Source: Holacanthus passer
Lineage: Eukaryota; Chordata; Actinopteri; Pomacanthidae
Assembly (NCBI GenBank): GCA_025331565.1
Contig: JAFREQ010000093.1
Span: 900,001-964,000, forward strand
Direction: 5' to 3'
DNA length: 64,000 nt
Shown in pieces: positions 10,527 through 22,800 of the stretch. Each line of letters opens with the position of its first letter. The stretch's first letter is position 1. The translations under genes and the position numbers were made by a program. The notes under the pieces were generated by a model, which worked only from the letters and a program-made list of their open reading frames with translations, had not been told where the DNA came from and made no database searches.

Positions 10527-13511
10527 GATGAATAAAAGAGTTTTGACCCGCAGTGAAGAAGAAAAAGAGGGTGGTGGGGTGAGGGGGTCTCTCCCTCTCT
10601 CTGTGTGTGTGTGTGTGTAATGAGTGGCACACACACACACACACACACTCCCTCCTTTGTCTCAGCTCTGTGTTAAGCAGAAAATTCTTCCACGCTCATG
10701 AGGAGACTGAGCTCCTGTTTTAATGACTTTGAGCTGATGAGTTTTGGATCTTGTTGTTTTTGCTGCATCCGTGCGTCTAAAACCTTTTTCTCCTTCCTCC
10801 CCCCTGCAGCGATCTGCCTGCCCGGCTGCGACGAAGAGCACGGCTTCTGCGAGAAACCCGGAGAGTGCAAGTAAGTTTCCTCCACCGAGGCGTTCGTTCA
10901 TTGGCCGGGACTCGTGAGGTGATGTGAGTGGACTGACCGGTGTTCTCTCCTCATTGGACAGGTGCAGGGTGGGATTCAAAGGCCGCTACTGCGACGAGTG
11001 CATCCGCTACCCGGGCTGCCTCCACGGGACCTGCCAGCAGCCGTGGCAGTGCAACTGTCAGGAGGGCTGGGGGGGACTCTTCTGCAACCAAGGTGAGGAG
11101 ACACTGTGGTGAGAGCTGGGGGGGGCGCGTGATGAGGAAACACAGGAAGGAACCAGGTTCATTTGGATGAGCGAAGGGCGTCTAAGTCAGGTTAACGAGT
11201 GAAAGTTTTTCAGAAGTTTAGGTCATAAAACTCAACAACACTTCAATGAATATATTTCAATAAGAAGTAGGATCTAACTACATTTGGAAGATTTTTAAAT
11301 ATTATTGACAGATTAAGACAGATGTGGCGTCGGAGCAAAGTCGGTGTTTGCTTCAGTTGTAAATGACCAAATTGACGCTCACTGATAGAAAGTGTTCTTG
11401 ACGAGAGTGTTTCCAAAGCCTGGTCCAGGATCTTTAAGTCGTCTCTGGTCTTTCATCATTGGAAACCATTGAAAGCTCTGTAGAGACACGGAGATGGGCG
11501 AGGGACAAAATAAGGCACCAACACTGAGGTGAAGACGCAACAACCGAGCAACAGTTGTCTGGAAACGAACAGCGAAGACAGGAGGTCAGGGACAGGAAAC
11601 AAAAACGACTGGAAGAAGAGAAAGAGTCAAGTGTGCCGGAGGACAAAAAGACTTTCTGTCACCGCGGCCGTTGTCCTGCCATGTGTTGTGCTGTGGCTAA
11701 TCCACATGTGCTGCCGTGTCTTTCCAGATCTCAACTACTGCACTCACCACAAGCCCTGCATGAATGGAGCCACTTGTAGCAACACTGGCCAGGGCAGCTA
11801 CACCTGTTCCTGCAAGCCCGGCTTCACTGGGGCCAGCTGTGAGATCCAGGTCAACGAATGCGCTGGAAACCCCTGTCGCAACGGAGGAAGCTGCACTGTA
11901 AGTGATGTCCGGTCCTCTGTGATCTGCGGCCTGGTGCTGGCACGTTCACGTCTTTATCTCGTCTCTCAAATTGTTTCTGTTTTTGCTTCACTTTGCATCA
12001 AGCCATAAAAAATGTCAGGCTGCAGTTTGCAGCAGCCGCAGTTGCAAAACAGATGTTGATGTCAAGCCTGCTCTATTTTTTCCCCACAGGATTTGGAAAA
12101 CACATATACCTGCACTTGCCCTCACGGTTTCTATGGCAACAACTGTGAGCTGAGTGCCATGACGTGCGCTGACGGGCCGTGCTCCAACGGCGGCCGCTGT
12201 GCTGACAACCCCGACGGAGGCTACTTCTGCCAGTGCCCCACTGGATACGCAGGGTTCAACTGCGAGAAGAAGATTGACCACTGCACCTCCAGCCCCTGCT
12301 CCAACGGTAAGAGTGACCGGCTGCGTCATCCCACAGGATCACTCTTAGAGATGCGTAGCTTGATTTCAGTGTGCCTTGAATGGCAAACATTCATGCCTGA
12401 CACTCCTCATCTCTGTTCTCAGGTGCACGCTGCGTGGATCTTGTCAACTCGTACCTGTGTCAGTGTCCAGATGGTTTCACTGGCATGAACTGTGACCACA
12501 CCGGAGATGAGTGCTCTACCTACCCTTGCCAAAACGGCGGGACGTGTCAGGAAGGTCCTAACGGCTACACCTGCACCTGCCCACCAGGATACACCGGCCG
12601 CAACTGCAGCTCGCCCATCAGCCGCTGCGAACACAACCCCTGCCACAACGGTGCCACCTGCCACGAGAGAAACAACCGCTACGTCTGCGCTTGTGTTCCC
12701 GGCTACGGTGGCAGAAACTGCCAGTTCCTGCTTCCAGAGCACGCTGCGATCCGCGGGTCAGAGGTGCCATGGATGGCTGTCGGGTCCGGCGTGGCCCTGG
12801 TGCTGCTGCTGCTGGCAGGGTGCGCTGTACTTGTTGGATTTTTCCGATCTAAAGCCCAGCGCGGCGGGCAAATAGAAACCGTTGGCGAGGGTGAGACAAT
12901 AAACAACCTGACTAACAACTGTCACCGGAGTGACAGGGACTTGGCGATCAGCGTGATGCCGACACCAGGCGTCAAAAACATCAACAAGAAGATGGACTTC
13001 TGCAGCAGTGACCCTGATGAAGGATCTTCACCAGGGAGGAGCAGCTACAAGAGCCGCCATCCGCCCGCAGACTACAACCTCGTACACGAGGTCAACTACG
13101 AGCAGGCGGCAAAGGAGGCCATGCTGGAGGCGGCCTGCGAGGACAAGTGCCAATCCATGGACTCTTTTGAGTTTGAGGAGAAACGCAGCAAACGTTTAAA
13201 ATGGTAAATATTTGATTTTGAAAAGCTGATCGACTCTTGAACAACGCTGAGGCCAGAACGATGAAACTAACAACCTTTTTCTCTCTCCCACAGCGATGCA
13301 TCAGAAAAGAAAGCCCCAGAAATGTCTGCATGTGCGGACACCAAGTACAAATCTGTGTTTGTGATGTCAGAGGAAAAGGACGAATGTATAATTGCAACTG
13401 AGGTGAGTTTTGTATGTTTTACCTTTCAGTGTAACACGAGTTCTGTCTGCGGTCGTTTGACGAACAATCACTCATGGTTTTTTTTGTCTTTTTGTGTCTC
13501 CGCAGGTGTAA
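8849..13511 (+). CDS. dld: Notch ligand DeltaD-like (delta/DSL family), 11 exons
   Basis: Membrane ligand that activates Notch on neighbouring cells. Coding exons: 8849-8902, 9013-9315, 9573-9633, 9736-9993, 10810-10870, 10962-11092, 11728-11897, 12090-12306, 12423-13203, 13294-13402, 13506-13511; all joins keep frame and give 716 residues. Order: signal peptide (1-20), MNNL region starting SGVFELKLQEF, DSL domain (about 179-223, CDEHYYGDGC...GQYC), eight EGF repeats to about residue 518, transmembrane helix (about 535-559), then a cytoplasmic tail ending ATEV, a PDZ ligand. Length and almost the whole EGF region agree with zebrafish DeltaD as I recall it (including the N-terminal CQGFCSGVFELK and the KSVFVMSEEKDEC end), better than DeltaA, DeltaC or Dll4. 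The 8849 start is chosen because MGR plus a hydrophobic core begins there. All DSL and EGF cysteines appear intact. The final exon encodes only Val-stop. Confidence 0.93.
9381..9419. repeat. 13-bp triple tandem repeat in dld intron 2
   Basis: Three exact head-to-tail copies of CGTGCGTAAAAGC at 9381-9393, 9394-9406 and 9407-9419, about 65 bases after the exon 2 donor. Confidence 0.95.
9639..9666. repeat. (CA)n in dld intron 3
   Basis: The CA run starts immediately after the exon 3 donor GTAGGA and fills a large part of this 102-base intron. Confidence 0.9.
10285..10486 (+). promoter_or_regulatory. dld: Candidate intronic enhancer in dld intron 4
   Basis: A non-repetitive GC-rich block in the 816-base intron 4. 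It has three CAGCTG E-boxes (10385-10390, 10414-10419, 10443-10448) at exactly 29-base spacing, a SOX site ACAATGG (10405-10411), a SOX-like ATTGTTT (10370-10376) and three CCAAT/ATTGG boxes (10317-10322, 10348-10353, 10465-10470). This is far denser than flanking intron sequence. CAGCTG is a core used by ASCL1-type proneural factors, which drive delta genes. The motifs are seen; enhancer activity is inferred. Confidence 0.4.
10487..10649. repeat. (GT)n, (GT)n and (CA)n tracts in dld intron 4
   Basis: (GT)n at 10487-10523, a second GT run near 10602-10618 and a CA run at about 10628-10649. The last two are complementary and close, so they could fold back. Confidence 0.9.
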
Positions 13512-14495
13512 CGAGCCACCGACGGGCTGCCCGTTGCTCATTTGCTCTATGGGAGAGTTTTTATACTCCTTCAGATGCTGCTCTAACCCTAGGGGGAGGT
13601 GTCCCGCCTTGAGACTGCTGCTGATACTGAGACGTTTAACTGATATTCAGAGTGAGCTGGTTCTCTACTGGAAACTAAGCGCAGGCAGCGGCGGCCTGTG
13701 GGATAAGAACTGGCGGGGTAAAGAAAAAAAAAGAAAAAAGTTTACGGTTGAAAGTAAACTTCCATTTAGCTTTCTGTTCTGCCTTTTATCGGGGAGAGGG
13801 GGTAAAAAATAAAATATAAACGGACACTGTCTCGTGGCGATAACGTGCGATGCTACGATTTTTGTTTTTGCAACATTTGCACCCAGGCCTTTTCTCTAAC
13901 CCACACGCCGTTGCTGAGCGCAGGAACTGCATCAAATGGTGGATGTTTGGCCATACTGGCCTGTTCTTCATGAGGCTGTTCACATGGGCTGTGCACCCAT
14001 CACTACACCTGTATGAAGACTGTATGTATACTTGATCACTGTGTTAACTGAAGTGCGTTTTCTTCCCCAAGCCCTCCAAACCATTTATGACATAGTATTG
14101 TTCATTTTCTTTTTCTTTTTGGGACATAAACACTTTGTCTTAATTAAAAAAAAAATGTTGCTTTTTGATACAGATTTTGTAAAATAAAGAAAAAAACAAG
14201 GAAAAAAGTTATGATTTAAAATTATGATTTAATTTAAGTTAATTTAATGATTTTGTGTTATTTTTATTTTGTATTGTATATTTGTGATGTTTGTTATGAT
14301 TATTTAAGTTGGCTTTTTTAATGATGATATTTGCAAAGGCACTTCAGGTCAATGGGACTTTTTTTTTTAAAGAAAATGTTATTTAAGAGGGATTGTACTG
14401 TACAAATTGTTATGTTACTGTCTCCTTTACCGTTTTTGAATGAAGGAATTAGCCAAGACTATTTTTCCAAATAAATATTGCTAAACGTGAAATTT
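13512..14495 (+). other. dld: dld 3' UTR with two poly(A) signals
   Basis: AT-rich sequence after the dld stop with several ATTTA-like and T-rich stretches. AATAAA occurs at 14183-14188 and again at 14470-14475; the second is followed by ordinary genomic sequence and is taken as the distal end. AU-rich elements would fit a short-lived transcript, as expected for an oscillating Notch ligand, but this is inference. Confidence 0.65.
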
Positions 14496-16622
14496 TAATT
14501 GCGTCCAACTTTTGTTTTGTCCATCTGCAAGCACTCTGAAAAACACTTCTTTCGGGGTCTGTGAGCAAAGTTAATCAGTAACATCTGTTGTCTTCCCCTG
14601 GCGACCCCATGGTGGGCTTTTCTATGCCGACACTGTTGGCTACTGCCAGAAGTTGAAAGTGTCTCCCTGGAGATGGAAGAGGGGCCTATTCATAAAAAAC
14701 AATGTGCCTACGCTAGATTTACCACTCCTACTTCTCCCCCTAAAGAACAAGTCAGGTAATTCATGGCTCTAAAATTCAGATCAATGTAGAGAAACGCCTC
14801 CGGGACGTCCAACTCCTGTTAGCACCGAAAACAACTTCAGTAACTTTTTCCTCACTAATATCTGAAGCTTTTCCTTTTCACGGCACTAAAGTTCAGTCCC
14901 ATCTGATCGCAGCCGTCGTGTCAGAGAGAAAACCGACTTTAAATTTGCCGTCTACATTTTCACAATTACCTCTTTAAATTCTCCTCAGTTTTCTTTCTTA
15001 ATTGCCCCACAAAGACGCTGATTGTGTTTAGACACAAATAACTGTAAATCATCAGCCCGGTAGAGTTGGCCTCTGGAGGGGTTTATAACCCCGCGGCATT
15101 ATGGGAACAGACTCGGCAGACAATGATGGAATTGACAATGGGGCACACAAAAGGCCACCCTTGGGAGAGCCTGCGTGTCCCTCGGCATGGTTGGAGAAAG
15201 AGAGGAACAGGAACAGATGTTGTTGAGTAACAGATGCCTTCTGGCCAGAGTTCAGCCGCGACCAGCCAGACCTTCAAAGGCTGCAGGGGGAAAAAAGAAG
15301 AATATCTATGGGCCTGCAAGAAAAGACAGCTTTCACATTGTCTTCCTGATAAATATGTTGGGATTTTGAGAAATGGCAGAGATAAGAGAAAACACCTAAG
15401 AAGACTTTTGTGTTGGGAGATGAATGCAGACAAAGAAACTACAGTTTGGCTGCAGGAACACAAAAAGCATTCAGTCAACAGTTTGAGGAATAAAGGAAGG
15501 TTATTTTTCACATCGCAAACAATTCACATTTTAGCAGCTTTTGAGGGTCGAAACACTGTGAAAAAGTCACATAACAAGACCGACCATGTTAAGGATGACT
15601 TAAAAAAAAACACTTACTTAAAGAAAGTAAAACCAGCCTTTGTTACCTGACAGCTGTGTCGCTCAGTGTTTCTGGCTCAGTTGCCAAAACTTTTAGTCAG
15701 AAAATAGTGTAAAATGTCCATCGCAATTTCTGTTGACATAATTAATTTGCTGGTTTTGTCAAACCACTAGTTCAAACCAGATATTCAGTTTACCATCACG
15801 AGACCGACTCAAAACTGTTAACAATTAAGTTGATTCACAAATTGATTAACTGACTAATTGTTTCTGCTCTAAAAATAAAACTGCTTTTGTTATTGTGCAT
15901 TTAATAATAATAAACATTTCAATCATTTTTTGATTTAACCTTCTGGTATCTGAGGTCATGTTTAACATTTGTTTAGCACATTAAGGCATAAGAAGTTTGT
16001 AGTCGGTGCTTCTGGTATAGTTTAACCAACTCGGTCAATTCTGAGGTACTTGAACTTCACTTGGGTACTTTTTATACTACTTTATCCTTCTACTTCACTA
16101 TTCAGAGGCAAATTTTGTTCTTTGTATTTGACAAATAAAGTCAAAGTCTTAAGTTACTCTGTAAATATTTTACATACAAAACATATGAGCAGCGTTTACA
16201 GTAGAATATATTGTTACTGATTAAGCTGCCTAACTGCATATAAACTAGTTAATAAGTAAAGAACAGTGATAAGTCTGTTTACACATTAATGTCTCAGTAA
16301 TAATATTCCAACATTAGAACAGATAAAAGCATAACACTGACTGCTTTCACTTCGTTTCCTTCTGTGCACTTTGCTGACAACACTTCAGGAATCCAGCTCA
16401 ATATTCAATACGTAAGTAATAAGTGTTTTACCTGTAATGAAGTAATTTTATAGTGTGGAACAGCTACTTTTACTTCAATAAATCTGAATTTTTCTTCCAC
16501 TGATGCTCAACACAAACAACAACACGACATAATAGTTTTGACTTGTAGTCAAAATCAAAAAATTCTAAGTTAACAAGACAAAGAAGCATCAGGTGCAAAA
16601 CTTCAGTATTATAGTTGATGAG

Positions 16623-16669
<47 letters not shown>

Positions 16670-16719
16670 TAACTTTGATTCTAAAAAAAATAAAAAATTA
16701 ATCCAATGACGAGCAGCTG
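14496..16719. other. Intergenic, between the 3' ends of dld and zbtb45
   Basis: AT-rich sequence without a recognisable exon. The only clear element is the CA run at 16625-16667. The two genes converge here, so no promoter is expected. Confidence 0.55.
16625..16667. repeat. (CA)n microsatellite
   Basis: About 21 uninterrupted CA units, roughly 75 bases beyond the most distal candidate poly(A) signal of zbtb45. Confidence 0.95.
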
Positions 16720-19700
16720 GCCTGGAGCCATAGAAGACTTTTTATTTGGAGAAAGAAATCTTTGAAATCACTCATTTTTAAAATTCAATTAATTAATTGA
16801 GTACAACATCTAAGTTCTCAGAAAAAGTTAAAATCATGCCTTTAGTCTTTTTATACATAAAAGATGTGGTTTTACGATGACAAGTGATTTTTTATAAAAT
16901 GACTGTTTCTTCTTCTGACATATTTAACCTCTGTTAAAGAAATATTAATGTAGAAAAACAATTATCAACGTCCCTCCCGATAGAACAAAAAACAGAAAAC
17001 AAAAAAAGGCATAACACAGTACGTTACAATGCGCTGACATGGCTTCAAAGCACACATATTACAGTACTGTACAAGGGTCCGCCTCAGACAAAATGCACCA
17101 AAACCACTTCCACTGCTGAGGATAGATCAAACCTCTGAAACAGCTCAACACTGCTTATTTACCAAACCCAGACCACAGCATGGTGTTGGCAACTGGCAAA
17201 TGAGGTAAATATTTCCAAAAAAGCACCAAAGGTTTGGCGTTAAAATTTTTTATATAGCTTATAACCAACAGCAAGTTGGAGGAGTTTCAGTCCAGCGTCT
17301 CTTAAACTTTTTTTTAATCTTTTTTTCATCCACAACGCCGGCGAAACAAACTACTGAGTCTGCAAATGAATTTGCAAAGTTCAGAGGCCAATGAACACAC
17401 GCTGCCAGGCCCGCTCCCTGTAAATAAGCAGTTCTTCCACAATTCAATGGGACATTTCATGTCAATATTTATAGTGAAGTCCAGACGGAAAGGATTTGAA
17501 TCTACGTCTTTGCTGGATTCACTCTTTTCAATCAAAATAAGTCTTGATTAAAGTGATTTTATTTTTTTGTCAAATTATCTCATCACTCGCAAAGTTCTCA
17601 AGCTCAAAAATGTCTCACTTGTTAGGGAGGCCCACTTCTGAAATCATGTCAATTAAAAGGCTCTTACAAAGCTTAAGCAAACTACTGAATATCATATAAT
17701 GCTTCGACTGACAAACATTAAGGAAAATGAGCGAAAAGCAGGGACACGTAAGGTCTTTTAAAGATCACCTTTTAGGTGGAAAAAGGAAAACAAAACAATC
17801 TTAGGCCAAATACTTCAGGGGACAACAACATCTATATCTAAGTAATATGATGTGCAAACTTAACTGTGCATAGAGATCAAATTGTAATAAATATTAATGT
17901 GATAATTAACATTATCACGAGTTTGACTTTGTCAAAACTTGTAGGGGTGATTGTACATTTTCATGATTAATTTAGTTTTACTAAAATGTTAAAAAGTTTT
18001 TTTTTATAGTGCTGCGAGAAAAGCTTTTATTGTTTTTTTTTTTAAGCAACAAACACTTCCCATTTATTATTAACCAGAGCCCCAAAAGACAAACACAAAC
18101 ACTCAATAAAAATCCCGATAAAAATCATTGATTTGTCATAGTTATTCAACCAAGTTCAACTTCCTCTGAATGGCTCTTTCACTTTAAAAGTTTTTTTTTT
18201 TTAAATGTTCTGCCTTATTTCTGCATCAAAGAATCACATGAGCAACAAATAACAAACTGAGCGTTATAGCGATGTACAGGAATTTTACATAGAAGTACTT
18301 TAGTAAGCTTTCAAAAAGTAAACGGATCTATCTTAGCTTTCGTTTTCACTGTTTCTTCGTTTGATGTAGCTTAAAAGATGTGAAGCATAATGCCTGTCTT
18401 TGGACCACCGAGGTAATTGTAGGTGTGTGTGTGTGTGTAAAACATGCTGAAATGTTTCCCAAACATTTCAAATGAGAAAATAGTGTCCCTCCGAGCCGTC
18501 AGGGGCTCGTCCTGGTTCGAGGTATATGATCCTGGGGCCGACCAGTGGCGCCTGTGGAAAATGTTACAAAGCTGTCTGATGGATGAAGGTGAATTAAATT
18601 CACACTGCTGTGCATCACGCCTCCTCCCTCCCCCTACCCTACCCTACCCAACCCCCCCCCCGTAGTCTCACTCTGCTCAGACTACTTTTTCTTCTTCATC
18701 GAATCATTCGTCAACAACCCTCTTTTTCACCCTGGTTTGCTCCTGAATAGCGCCGGGCTCCATTCACATTCAATTCAATTAATTCAGGAAGTGCGTTTTT
18801 TTCTTTAATCGTCAAAAATGGAAAAAAAAACTTTACAACAATGAAGCTCTTAAGGTGCGTTTGATTTTCCTTTTGTTTCATTGAATAGAATCGGACTGCC
18901 TGAGTGTTTCTGCAGTCTCGGTTTTCAGCCACAGACAACGAATGTGACGGGAAAGTCAAAAGCTAACAACACACGTTGGACTTCGTGTGAGCGCGTGAGG
19001 CAGCTCAGATTTTTTCAGGACTGACCTCCACTTCTTTCATGAAGTGGCATAAAGCAGCTGAAACGCTTTCAAATCTAGCAACTGAGCTAATTTTGAAAAT
19101 CGGTCATGACAACAAGCTCAGATCTCAGGATAAACAAACTGATAGTATGAGCAGCTGGACGATGGGTCACTGAACAGAACTCAATCAACTCCAATTCTCT
19201 ATCTGAATTAAATGAATTGAGGGTGAATAAAACTCTGCAACCCACTCCCACAAAACCCTTCCTTCGCCTAACTTGCATCTCCATTTTACCCCAATCCCAC
19301 ATCCCACCCCACCCTCACCTCCACCTAGAAATCCTACGACCCCCCTCGCCCTCACCCACTCCCAAACCCGCTCTGTTTTCCTAACCTCTTTGGTGACTCT
19401 CTGGTGTCTTTGAAACAGGGTTCCTACACATTCACTATATCAAACATCAAGACTTTTTCTTCTCTCCACCCAAAAATAACTTTTTGGCTGGTTGTTGGAT
19501 GGCTGTTCAACAAGCTGTGTGATTGTTAGCGATGTCGCTCTTACGATTAGTCATCACAGGAACAAATATCACAACACAGGAAATGACAGTAGGACTACAA
19601 CTACTTCAGAGGGGTTTCAGGGTGGGAACGACTATTTTTACAAATGTTTCCTGGGTTTCTGTGCAATAGCAAAAACACCTTTAAAATTTACACAATTTTC

Positions 19701-19893
19701 AAACTTCGAAAGCCTTTCCAGCCCTGTGTAGGAACCCTGATTGAAGGTGTCATGGAGCTAAAACAATGGGAACCTGTAAGTGCTGTTCCCACCAGAACAA
19801 AAGATCAACAAGGCTGTTAGGACCAAATAAGTGTCGGTTCGAGGAATGGGCTCACTAACCTCCCCCTCTCCCCCGTATCCCCCCCTCCCCTCT
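16720..19893 (-). other. zbtb45: Probable long zbtb45 3' UTR
   Basis: AT-rich non-coding sequence after the zbtb45 stop on the minus strand. AATAAA (read on the minus strand) occurs at 18063-18068, 18026-18031, 17558-17563 and finally 16741-16746. The most distal, in the context CCAAATAAAAAG, would give a UTR of about 3.1 kb. A C-rich block at 18640-18662 and another at 19255-19370 interrupt it. The true end cannot be decided without transcripts. Confidence 0.4.
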
Positions 19894-22800
19894 CTAGGTG
19901 GAGGAAGCTCCGTGGCTGGGCATGTTGGCCATGCCGCCGACCATGCCAGCCGCGCCAGCCATACCTGAGGGCCCTCCCATTGCCGGAGGACTGTGCTTGG
20001 TAGGTGAGGTCATGTCGGGCCCACGCCCCTGGCCCTGGGCCTGGGGGGCGTGGTGGGCGTGCTGCAGGGCGTGGCGCTCCAGCAAGGTGCGGTGGGTGAA
20101 GGCCCGGTGGCACACGTTGCACTGGAAGGTGCGCTCGGCACGGTGGGTGCGCATGTGCACGTTGAGCGAGCTTTTCTGGGTGAAGCGCTTGCCGCACATG
20201 GAGCACTGGAAGGCCCTGACGCCAGTGTGCACCACCATGTGTTTGAGGAGGTAGTCACGCAGGGAGAAGGAGCGCCAGCAGATGGAGCACTGATGAGGTT
20301 TCTGACCTGGAGGGGCAGGTTGGTACAGACAGACACAGGATATACAAAGAAAGACACACACAAAGGAGTCGTGTCAGTCGATCTGAAGCAGTGGAGGGAA
20401 AATTAAATCAGTTATTATTAATGACTCTAACCAAAAGAAAACTAAGTAAATCTGTTCTTGAGGTTTTTCTTTTACACTTTTGTCTGATGTAAAGTGCAGC
20501 AATGCAACACAGTTTGTTGTATTTAATATAAGCTTGACCACTTCATGTCTAACAGAGTCTACATTTGCAGGAGGCGGCTGTGGCCCAGGAGGTAGAGCCG
20601 CTCGTCTACTGACTCTGAGGTTCGCAATTCCATCCCCAAATCCTCCTGCTCACATGTCAGAGTGTGCTGTGCAAGACTCTCAACTAGGGTCGGGCGACTG
20701 GGCGAACATATCGGCTGTCGTGAATTGGTTGAGTCCATCGCCGGTTGTTTTAGTCATTTTATTTTCATAATCTAAGAATGAGTGAAAACTGCTGCTCAGT
20801 GACAGACTCTGGTCCAGCCAACTGACCCAGCGGCACAAAGACGATGCTGTTTCGTGCCGAGCAGATCGTGAACAGTCACAGTGAGTTTATCAGAATGCTG
20901 AAAGCTGCTTCATACCAAAGTTTGATAAGTATGTGTTCCAAAAACAAACCAAAACAAGGAGATAAAAGGGACAGAGCTGCAGAGTTGCTGATAACTGTCT
21001 GAAGGTTTGTCACTGAAAACAACCTCTTTCACATTGCATTTCATTTGAGTCACTATTTATTCCAAAGATTTCAATTGTTCAATTGAAATAAAGCAGTGCT
21101 AAGTCAACAAATAAGAGACACAAATAAATAAACACAATAACAAACAAATAAAAGGTGGAGGAGAAGCAGACGTGTCTCACCGGAGTGGATGAACATGTGC
21201 TTGCTGTAGTTCTTCCTGGAACGTAAAGATTTGCCACAGTGCGTGCAGTCGAACGAGGTCTCAGATCCCTGGGAGGAAGGGGAGGGGCCGGCGGAGCAGG
21301 AGGAGGTGGATGGAGGCGGGGCCGGGGTCATCGGCGCCGGGGGAGGGGCCTGCTGACTGGGCTCCGTCCCCGCCATGCTGTCGATCCCACCCATGGGCCC
21401 GCCCACGTAGAACGGAGCGGGCTGCGACTGGCTCACTGGGTACTGGAAAAGAAGCTGAGGACGAAACGACGTCTGTTAGCGCTTTATGAAATATTCAAAA
21501 ACTAGAATCTGCTGAACTAATCAACATGTTTGTTTTGTTGATTTCCTCGCTTGCTTTTATTCTATCGAAATATCAACATCATATGTTTCTCCTGAACGAC
21601 TCACTACGCCTTCAAATATAACATTTGCAATTTTTATCTTGTCCACTTCTAAAATTACCGTCATTTAAATTGAAAACAGTATTTCAAAAGAGGTCTTTTG
21701 TTCAAATCTAATCATCTTTGACAAAAAGTAAATTAGAATTCAATTTGCCCTTTAATTGTTTAATTATTGCACAAAGGTCACAAATTCAGTGGCAGCGACT
21801 GTTTACATTTACCTTTCATGGTCATGTGTCCATTCTCTAAACTTGAAATGCAAATGAAAACCCTCCTTTGTATTTTTATATTTTCAAAGTAAACACACCT
21901 GTCAATCAAACGGTGTAGGCGGGGTTTGAGGGGAAAAAAGTCCATCACATTAAAACTGATGCCTTTGTGTGTTATCTACATATGTTATCTTTGTTTCATT
22001 GTTCTGAGTTGAGTGTTTTTCTACAATTTTGGTGCCGCACTGCGTTAAGTTCTACTTTCTGTCAATCACCTCAAAAGAGCAAAAAACAGAAGACAAACTG
22101 TAAATGTCTCTGCTAAATGAACTTCTTCTTTTCGAGAGCATTCAGCAAACCAGTCACATAACATTTCATTTATTCCTTCATGGTTAACATACAGTATCCG
22201 TGCTTGCCGTTATGGTTTTTAATTCTTTTGCTATCTCGAGATAACAAAGGTTGTTGCTTATCATAACAGGTTAATTTATCTCATCGTGAAAAAAACAAAC
22301 ATTTTCTTGAGATAATGAGAATCAGATTCAGAAGAGAGGATCATGACATTAACACACCGCTCTGTGGGCTGAGTTTGGCAACGCAAACCATACGAACTCT
22401 TTATGAACTTTTGCCATTAGTTGTAAGAGTTCTCTCGAGTGATTTGACATGAGGGTATTTACATCATGCCTAATTCTTCTATAGGATGGACTTACATCCA
22501 GTGGTCAACGTAAACCAGATGTGTTACTCTAAATTCTTGTGGGCATAGAGGAACTAGAAAAGAAACCAGCCACACTGGTGAGTGTTTGAATGGTACAATA
22601 AAGCAGGTATATGAATATGTCGTCTTCTAGAGATCACGGCATTAAAAAAAATAATTTCAAGCACCGTCATTCTCAGCTTCTGTACCTATCTGCCTTCTAA
22701 CAGCATCTCCAGACCACACACTCGTCTCCTCTCTGCTCCAAATCTCTGCAAAGGATTACACATCACAAGTATTCAATACTGCTTGTCCATTTCAATGATT

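Noticed and set aside
20571..20690. A functional tRNA gene
   Set aside because: Box A and box B words are present but the acceptor and anticodon stems do not pair; a SINE head explains it better.
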